Positions 23,765 through 27,826 of a stretch of 27,826 nt of DNA are shown in pieces (position 1 is the first letter of the stretch; each line of letters opens with the position of its first letter). Location of the stretch: the NCBI GenBank assembly GCA_964487555.1, contig CAZART010000070.1, positions 1 to 27,826 of the forward strand. Direction: 5' to 3'. The stretch comes from CAZART01 sp964487555. Its GTDB lineage: Bacteria; Bacteroidota; Rhodothermia; Rhodothermales; VXPQ01. The position numbers and the translations under genes are program-made. The notes beneath the pieces were generated by a model. That model ran no database searches. It was not told where the DNA came from and worked only from the letters and a program-made list of their open reading frames with translations.

Positions 23765-25156
23765 ATGTCTAAACAACAGGACCACGGTCCGGTTTCGCAA
23801 CCGGATACTACGACTTTATCTGCAGCTTCGGCTCAGGATCCGCCTACTGAGGCGATACCCCCACATGATAACATGGGGGTATATAATGCCACTACGAGTG
23901 GACAAAGCGGCTTCGCGGTGAGCGATGTGCGGCAGCTGGGGAAGCCGGAAGACTACTTTGGTTGTCTAGCCCTTGATACACTTCAATTCTCGATCAAGGG
24001 GCGGTGGGCCCGTGAGGATGGGGCCCTAGAGTTACTCCGTAAACGCAAGGAGTCGGAGTTTGCCAACGAGCAAGGGTTCGGTAGCGCGACCTTCATCGCT
24101 CCAGATGGACATCCGTTAAAGGTATATCCACACGGAGGCCGTCCAACGTATCAAGTCGTTCTGCGCGATGGGGATGGTTTGGAGATTCGGGCGCTGCCGA
24201 AAGGCACGATGCCGACCTTCATCTTCCGATTCGGTGCACGCTGGTGCGTGGAAAATACTACGCTCGAAATGGGTACCTGGGCGACCGAGCTCGTCGGCGC
24301 CCTAGGATTCGAAACCGAGAAGGCGCAGCTCTCCGAAGCCCATATTCGATGTGACGTTCCGACGCCCTTCGAACAGGGCGATACCGAACGCATGCGCGGC
24401 CTTGGCACCCGTAAAGGGAGCTTCAATACGCACGTCTATCAGGGGGCGCTCTCGGGCATAAACAATCTCGGCGGCAAAAAGCGAATCAAGTTCGCCATCT
24501 ACGATAAACGGCTTGAGCAGCAGCTAAAGGAGGCTGTGCTCTGGCCCGCCGTTTGGAAAAGCTACGGTATAACGGCGGATAGCCCTATTTGGAGGATTGA
24601 AGCCCGGTGGGGTCGTGAAGCACTCTTAGTCTGCGGCCTGGATTACCTCGGGGATCTTGACGCAAAAGCCATTCGCGGGCTTTGGCATCTCTTCTCAAGC
24701 AAGTATCTGACTTTTGTTGCTGATGCGGAGATGCGGACTAGCCGGACGGAACCGCTGCCGAAATGGAAGGCGGTCCAGAAGTGCGGCGAAGTCATGGAAG
24801 TCGCGCCCGTCTCTGCGAATGTCGATGTCACGGCAACGCAGCTCATCAAGCAGGCTACCGGCTGTATCGCAAAGGCTATGGCCGTAGCTGGTCGCGGTTA
24901 CGCCCGCAAGGAAATCGAGGACGTGATCGCCCAAGCAGTGCTTGTGCCCGAGGAGCGATTTAATGATCAGCGACCGGCTTACATCGGCGATCTTCTCCAA
25001 AACGTTCTGGAGAAATGTCCCGACGAAGTTTTTGCTGGCGCTGAAATAGTGAAATACGAAATCAATGAACGGCTTGGCCATGCACTGTCTAAGAAAGCTC
25101 TTGCGGAGCCATTCTGCGATCCTATTTCAAAGGACAAGGTGGGTGAAAGACAATGA
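23765..25156 (+). CDS. Rep_trans-type replication initiator / relaxase
   Basis: This 463-residue protein resembles the Rep_trans family, which includes RepC-type rolling-circle initiators of staphylococcal plasmids and NicK-type relaxases. Features are an N-terminal LDTLQFSIKG strand (after about 60 low-complexity residues), EAHIRCDVP (about 192-199), THVYQGALSG (about 222-231), IKFAIYDKRLE (about 241-251) and WRIEARW (276-282). This matches the family order of D, Y-x-G, YDK-x-x-E and R-x-E. It would nick the element at its origin for replication or mobilisation. The start is uncertain: ATG 23765 is chosen, but TTG 23732 or ATG 23873 (inside a hairpin) are in frame. Its stop overlaps the next start (ATGA). 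Confidence 0.8.
   Translation: MSKQQDHGPVSQPDTTTLSAASAQDPPTEAIPPHDNMGVYNATTSGQSGFAVSDVRQLGKPEDYFGCLALDTLQFSIKGRWAREDGALELLRKRKESEFANEQGFGSATFIAPDGHPLKVYPHGGRPTYQVVLRDGDGLEIRALPKGTMPTFIFRFGARWCVENTTLEMGTWATELVGALGFETEKAQLSEAHIRCDVPTPFEQGDTERMRGLGTRKGSFNTHVYQGALSGINNLGGKKRIKFAIYDKRLEQQLKEAVLWPAVWKSYGITADSPIWRIEARWGREALLVCGLDYLGDLDAKAIRGLWHLFSSKYLTFVADAEMRTSRTEPLPKWKAVQKCGEVMEVAPVSANVDVTATQLIKQATGCIAKAMAVAGRGYARKEIEDVIAQAVLVPEERFNDQRPAYIGDLLQNVLEKCPDEVFAGAEIVKYEINERLGHALSKKALAEPFCDPISKDKVGERQ
23855..23882. repeat. Perfect 9-bp inverted repeat in the rep 5' region
   Basis: ATACCCCCA (23855-23863) pairs with TGGGGGTAT (23874-23882) over a 10-base loop that itself holds CATG-ATAA-CATG. A second small hairpin (CCACT-ACG-AGTGG, 23888-23900) follows at once. 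An in-frame ATG of rep (23873) lies inside the stem-loop, so the structure could hide a start codon or be the nick-site hairpin. Confidence 0.6.
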
Positions 25157-25479
25157 GAGATTCGGAAAAAAGGTGGACATACAGGGTGTCCAGGGATCGC
25201 GATCTAATTTGGTTCTTTCGGGGTGACATCTTCTTGTATGGTCATGCCCCGCGTCCCCTACTTAAGCGAGCTATAGAGGCCGTCGACAATGTAGCGCATA
25301 AACTGACGCTACAGGGTGAAAACGCGCGAGACTACTACGCTCTGATAGTCGCAACGAGAGACCGAATTGATTTGTGTCTCTTGCCTCCTTCCGAAGTGGA
25401 GCAGCTGATGGAGTCTCACGGCGAGCGCATCGAGCAAGCCATGGCAAGAATCGCTCACGAAAACACTCTGGACAGATGA
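25153..25479 (+). CDS. Hypothetical protein in the rep-xis-int cassette
   Basis: A 108-residue protein, translationally coupled to rep by an ATGA overlap and to the next gene by another. The N-terminal half is aromatic and basic (KRWTYRVSRDRDLIWFFRGD, then IFLYGHAPRPLLKR). The rest is helical (IDLCLLPPSEVEQLMESHGERIEQ). I do not recognise it. Its tight packing argues for a role in element replication, mobilisation or excision, perhaps as a Rep accessory protein. Confidence 0.72.
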   Translation: MRDSEKRWTYRVSRDRDLIWFFRGDIFLYGHAPRPLLKRAIEAVDNVAHKLTLQGENARDYYALIVATRDRIDLCLLPPSEVEQLMESHGERIEQAMARIAHENTLDR

Positions 25480-25832
25480 TTAATGCACTTGATCCTTGGA
25501 GTCCGGAACCGCCGGAAGACGAGTTGCACGAAGCCGCCACTCTGGCTGGCCTTACCGAGAAGATCGAGCAACTGATGTCGCTCGTCGAGGACATCCACTC
25601 ACGTGACGCTGAAAAGCCTCAGATCGATCCGAAGGCTCGCTATCGCCTCTCAGCTGCCGCTGACTATCTGGAGACGAGCACGAGCACGCTGAAGCGCAGA
25701 GCAAGGCGGAAAAAGTTCGTGGTCGTCTACGACGGGAAGACCCCTTTCGTGATGGGGGCGGAAATCCTCCGGTATGCGCGGGAAGGTGCCAGTCGGAAGA
25801 CGAAGCGATCCCGCAGCCGAAAAGCTAGCTGA
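25476..25832 (+). CDS. Excisionase-like helix-turn-helix protein
   Basis: A 118-residue protein starting at ATG 25476 inside the ATGA overlap. A short helical N-terminal part (AATLAGLTEKIEQLMSLVED) precedes an excisionase/MerR-type winged helix-turn-helix: RYRLSAAADYLETSTSTLKR, then RRKKFVVVYDGKTPFVMGAE, as in recombination directionality factors. The Lys/Arg-rich tail (SRKTKRSRSRKAS) fits DNA binding. Position directly before the integrase supports a Xis role. A longer frame starting at 25374 overlaps the previous gene and looks noncoding. Confidence 0.8.
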   Translation: MINALDPWSPEPPEDELHEAATLAGLTEKIEQLMSLVEDIHSRDAEKPQIDPKARYRLSAAADYLETSTSTLKRRARRKKFVVVYDGKTPFVMGAEILRYAREGASRKTKRSRSRKAS

Positions 25833-25873
25833 GCAGCATTGTCGCTTCCCATTAGTAATCAAACGTGAGAAGT

Positions 25874-27061
25874 ATGGCACGTCCGATGGAAATAGATGGC
25901 CGGGTTTTCTATGAGCCGAACCTTAGGTGGAAAAGTGGAAGGGCCTATATTAGGTTCTACCACCCCGACCGCAGCCCGAAGCAAAAGGATTTCGCCTTGC
26001 ATACGTCCGAGAAGGACGCGGCAGAATACCTTTTTCAGACGAGACGTTTCGAGTACCTACACGGCATGCTTGATCCGTGGTCGGAAAAGCGGGTTCGTGG
26101 CGTCACGCTTGGCGAGGCTGTAGCCAAGTACCTGGCTGCGCAGGATGTCCGACAAACATCCTTGAAGACTAAACGTGTTCGCCTTGAGCCGTTTGCAAGA
26201 GCAAATCCAGGTATGCTGGTTTCAGGAGTAACGGTCGACATCGTTCGGGAGTACTGCTACAGGAAATCGCTCAAAACGGGTACGCAGCAGCGCTACCTTG
26301 CCGAAATACGGCATTTCATAGAGTACTGTCAGGAGCAGGGCTGGATTACTTCGAATCCCGCCGCAGAGCTGCACAAGTCAACGCCACGGCGCAAGAGGCG
26401 GCAGAATCGAGATTTAACCGAGTACCTCTCCCCTCCCGAATTTCGCGCCATCATAGCCAAGATCGAGGAGGACATCGCCGGCAATCCTCCGCGTGCCGGC
26501 CGCAAGGTCCTCATCGACGTGATGCATTTCGCGGTACTGACCGGGCTCCGTCGCGGAGAAATATGCAATCTTCGGTGGGATGACGTTCGGATTTACGATC
26601 CTCCTAAAGAGAGCCGTGCAGGTATTAGGCTCTACGGGTGGATCAACGTCAGCAGTCGGGAAGGGGCTCTAACTAAAACCGGCGATGCGGACCGCGTGCC
26701 AATGGTCCCTCAGGCGCATGCGCTCCTGCGCTCCCTGCGCGAATCAAGGGGGAAGAGCGGTTACGTGTTCGAGTCCCCTCGTGCGAGCGGCCACCTAAAT
26801 GCGTGGTGGGTTAGCAATCTATTTCGCCATTACCGTCGCGAAGCCAAAATCAGAGATGAGATTCACTTTCACAGCCTTCGCCATACCTGCGCGTCCTGGC
26901 TCGCCGAACGTGACGTAGACCTGAAAGTCATTCAGGAAGTGATGCGACATGCTAACATTCGCCAGACGATGCGGTACGCGCATCTCGTGCCGGAGGTCGT
27001 CGCAAACAAGATGGTTGGCGCTTTCGCCAAGATCGACCTAGGCCAACGCTCACCTAGTTAG
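25874..27061 (+). CDS. int: Tyrosine recombinase/integrase
   Basis: This 395-residue site-specific recombinase has an N-terminal arm-binding-like part (about 10-60), a SAM-like core-binding domain (about 75-170) and a catalytic domain. The full active site is visible: Arg226 in LTGLRRGE, Lys268 in TKTGD, His333 and Arg336 in HFHSLRHT, His359 in MRHANI and nucleophile Tyr368 in MRYAHL. It should integrate the element into the 3' end of tRNA-Glu at the 19-bp core. ATG 25874 is my start; GTG 25865 and ATG 25886 are alternatives. Its stop overlaps the convergent downstream gene by 4 bp. The tRNA is 0.7 kb downstream, the usual int-proximal arrangement. Confidence 0.93.
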   Translation: MARPMEIDGRVFYEPNLRWKSGRAYIRFYHPDRSPKQKDFALHTSEKDAAEYLFQTRRFEYLHGMLDPWSEKRVRGVTLGEAVAKYLAAQDVRQTSLKTKRVRLEPFARANPGMLVSGVTVDIVREYCYRKSLKTGTQQRYLAEIRHFIEYCQEQGWITSNPAAELHKSTPRRKRRQNRDLTEYLSPPEFRAIIAKIEEDIAGNPPRAGRKVLIDVMHFAVLTGLRRGEICNLRWDDVRIYDPPKESRAGIRLYGWINVSSREGALTKTGDADRVPMVPQAHALLRSLRESRGKSGYVFESPRASGHLNAWWVSNLFRHYRREAKIRDEIHFHSLRHTCASWLAERDVDLKVIQEVMRHANIRQTMRYAHLVPEVVANKMVGAFAKIDLGQRSPS

Positions 27062-27649
27062 CCTGACCGAATACCTTCGATCTCCCATGCGTAAACCGCG
27101 CCGGAAGTGTGAACAGGGTGAATAAGTTGATCAAAGTAAGCGGCATGCCGCTTCCCAAGCACTACCTTTTGATCAGCCAATATCTCGAAGGCCATGATCA
27201 TGTCCAGAAGGGGAAGCTTCGGCACCTCGTACCCGAATATTAGCACCGCCTTCCGCTCAGCAAATTGCGAATCGTTCAGCTTTGAGCAGTCGGTCAGAGC
27301 GCTCCTGTGAGTTGGATACGGCGAAAGAATATACTTGACGGCATTTCCATTAGGCTTGCCATTGTCGCCGAGCAAGCGAAGCATCTTGACTTCTATTGCC
27401 CAGCCGGGTGATTTGGAGATGATGAGATCACATTTCTGTCGCTTCGCAGACGGATATGAAACGCTGGTTCGGATGGCACCCGCGTACGGATCGGCCTTAT
27501 ACGACAGCAAGTTCTTCCGTGACGAGCTCCACAGTCGTTTCTTCAGGATGCGGACCGATCCCCGGTTGAAACGGAATATGCTGGGGTGCTCTTGCGTCCA
27601 CGCGCTTCAAACATGTGGCGAAGTCCTGAACAATATCGGCGAGATCCAT
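27058..27649 (-). pseudogene. Frameshifted PD-(D/E)XK nuclease-like gene
   Basis: The 3' frame (27058 to about 27510) contains RQKCDLIISKSPGWAIEVKM. Its D, then E-x-K twelve residues on, is the core of PD-(D/E)XK nuclease folds found in restriction enzymes and effectors. The frame has no good start, only TTG 27510. A second minus frame, ATG 27649 to TAA 27497, has natural composition (MDLADIVQDFATCLKRVD, later PEETTVELVTEELAV) and a GAGG site upstream. Joined by a net +1 shift near 27500-27515 they give one protein of about 197 residues. It could be a true inactivating mutation, a sequencing error or programmed frameshifting. As cargo next to int it may be a restriction or defence gene. Confidence 0.6.
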
Positions 27650-27681
27650 TCGGCTAAATCCTCAACCTTCAGCGGAAAAAG

Positions 27682-27700
27682 TAGGGAGATAGTAGGGAAG
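27682..27700. repeat. Arm-type-like repeat, tRNA-proximal end
   Basis: TAGGGAGATAGTAGGGAAG matches 21010-21028 at 18 of 19 positions in the same orientation. It lies 73 bp inside the tRNA-proximal core, mirroring the distance at the distal end. Confidence 0.65.
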
Positions 27701-27716
27701 ACCGGAACCACAAACA

Positions 27717-27769
27717 AAAAGCCTCGCCCGCATCCCTCGAGTAAACAAGGAGTTACGAGCAAGGCTTTT
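27717..27769 (-). terminator. Terminator-like hairpin after tRNA-Glu
   Basis: AAAAGCCT (27717-27724) pairs with AGGCTTTT (27762-27769) across a long loop. On the minus strand the closing arm ends in a T-run (GGCTTTTTG), giving an intrinsic terminator just past the tRNA 3' end. This sequence is inside the element, so the element would supply the tRNA with a replacement terminator. Confidence 0.55.
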
Positions 27770-27773
27770 AAGA

Positions 27774-27792
27774 GTACCGCGTACGGGATTTG
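27774..27792. repeat. tRNA-Glu 3'-end core, copy 3 (tRNA-proximal attachment site)
   Basis: GTACCGCGTACGGGATTTG lies within the tRNA-Glu gene, covering part of the T-loop, the T-stem 3' arm and the acceptor 3' arm. It is identical to 14829-14847 and 20897-20915. Unlike those two it is preceded by AGA rather than TG, so CCA is not encoded here. Confidence 0.85.
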
Positions 27793-27826
27793 AACCCGTG
27801 TTACCGGCGTGAAAGGCCGGCGTCCT
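27775..27826 (-). tRNA. tRNA-Glu(UUC), 3' part, cut by window edge
   Basis: The minus strand reads the anticodon stem-loop CCGGC-CTTTCAC-GCCGG with anticodon TTC (27811-27813). A 4-base variable region (TAAC), the T-arm ACGGG-TTCAAAT-CCCGT, the acceptor 3' arm ACGCGGT and discriminator A at 27775 follow. These fit bacterial tRNA-Glu closely. The D-arm and 5' acceptor strand lie beyond the window. CCA is not encoded; CTC follows instead. The 3' half is the integration target of the adjacent element. Confidence 0.92.

Larger units (their letters stand above)
20897..27792. mobile_element. Integrative element in tRNA-Glu, about 6.9 kb
   Basis: The boundaries are two direct 19-bp cores, one of them the 3' end of a tRNA-Glu gene. 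Inside are a tyrosine integrase at the tRNA-proximal end, an excisionase-like HTH protein, a Rep_trans-type initiator/relaxase, a CopG-type regulator and an origin-like noncoding region. Each end also has a 19-bp arm-like repeat. Cargo is a minus-strand wHTH/HEPN-like gene pair at the distal end and a frameshifted PD-(D/E)XK-like gene beside the integrase. No capsid, coat or type IV secretion genes are present. It is therefore best described as an integrative mobilisable element or plasmid-like satellite, not a full prophage or conjugative element. Confidence 0.82.

Noticed and set aside
20897..27792. Filamentous (inovirus-like) prophage
   Set aside because: A rolling-circle initiator and integrase are present, but no small coat proteins, minor coat protein or Zot-like ATPase can be found.

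Overview
Source. The window looks like chromosomal DNA of a moderately GC-rich member of the Bacteroidota/Rhodothermota side of the tree. The signs are a very large periplasmic-propeller sensor kinase, a decayed C-terminal sorting-domain gene, Bacteroidota-type lipoprotein signals and genes that often lack a clear Shine-Dalgarno site. The genus cannot be fixed from sequence alone.

Layout. (a) 1-14490 is ordinary chromosome. It holds the 5' end of a secreted protein, rsgA, a small lipoprotein, and a quinone-detoxification-like cluster (cupin, MhqD-type hydrolase, MhqE/PcpA-type ring-cleaving dioxygenase). It continues with a DUF2007 protein, an ArsI/CadI metalloenzyme, a DinB-family protein, a secreted DUF885 hydrolase, an SRPBCC protein, a four-helix membrane protein and a SigZ-like sigma factor. 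Several small hypothetical, thioredoxin-like and STAS-like proteins and an Asp-box propeller lipoprotein complete it. (b) 14547-14757 is a frameshifted remnant of a sorting-domain gene. (c) From 14827 to the end, the right half is an array at the 3' end of a tRNA-Glu(UUC) gene, whose 3' half is the last feature on the minus strand.

The array. A 19-bp piece of the tRNA 3' end occurs three times in direct orientation, at 14829, 20897 and 27774. The 20897-27792 interval is a compact integrative element of about 6.9 kb. It carries a tyrosine integrase, an excisionase-like HTH protein, a Rep_trans-type rolling-circle initiator or relaxase, a CopG-type regulator and an origin-like noncoding region. 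It also has a near-identical 19-bp repeat inside each end, placed like integrase arm sites. Its cargo is a two-gene minus-strand operon (a winged-helix protein plus a protein with a HEPN-like Rx4H motif) and a frameshifted PD-(D/E)XK-like gene beside the integrase. The 14848-20894 interval lies between two cores but has no integrase. It holds a lipocalin-like secreted protein and a 1337-residue hybrid-type sensor kinase, so it may be an older, decayed insertion or cargo trapped by tandem accretion.

How the parts work together. In the element, rep, a small unknown gene and the xis-like gene are chained by ATGA overlaps. They are followed at once by int, so replication or mobilisation and excision are probably co-expressed. 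A minus-strand terminator lies just ahead of rep, which suggests antisense-RNA control as in rolling-circle plasmids. The wHTH/HEPN pair is the best candidate for an undescribed system, probably anti-phage or element-stabilising; that function is inferred, not shown.
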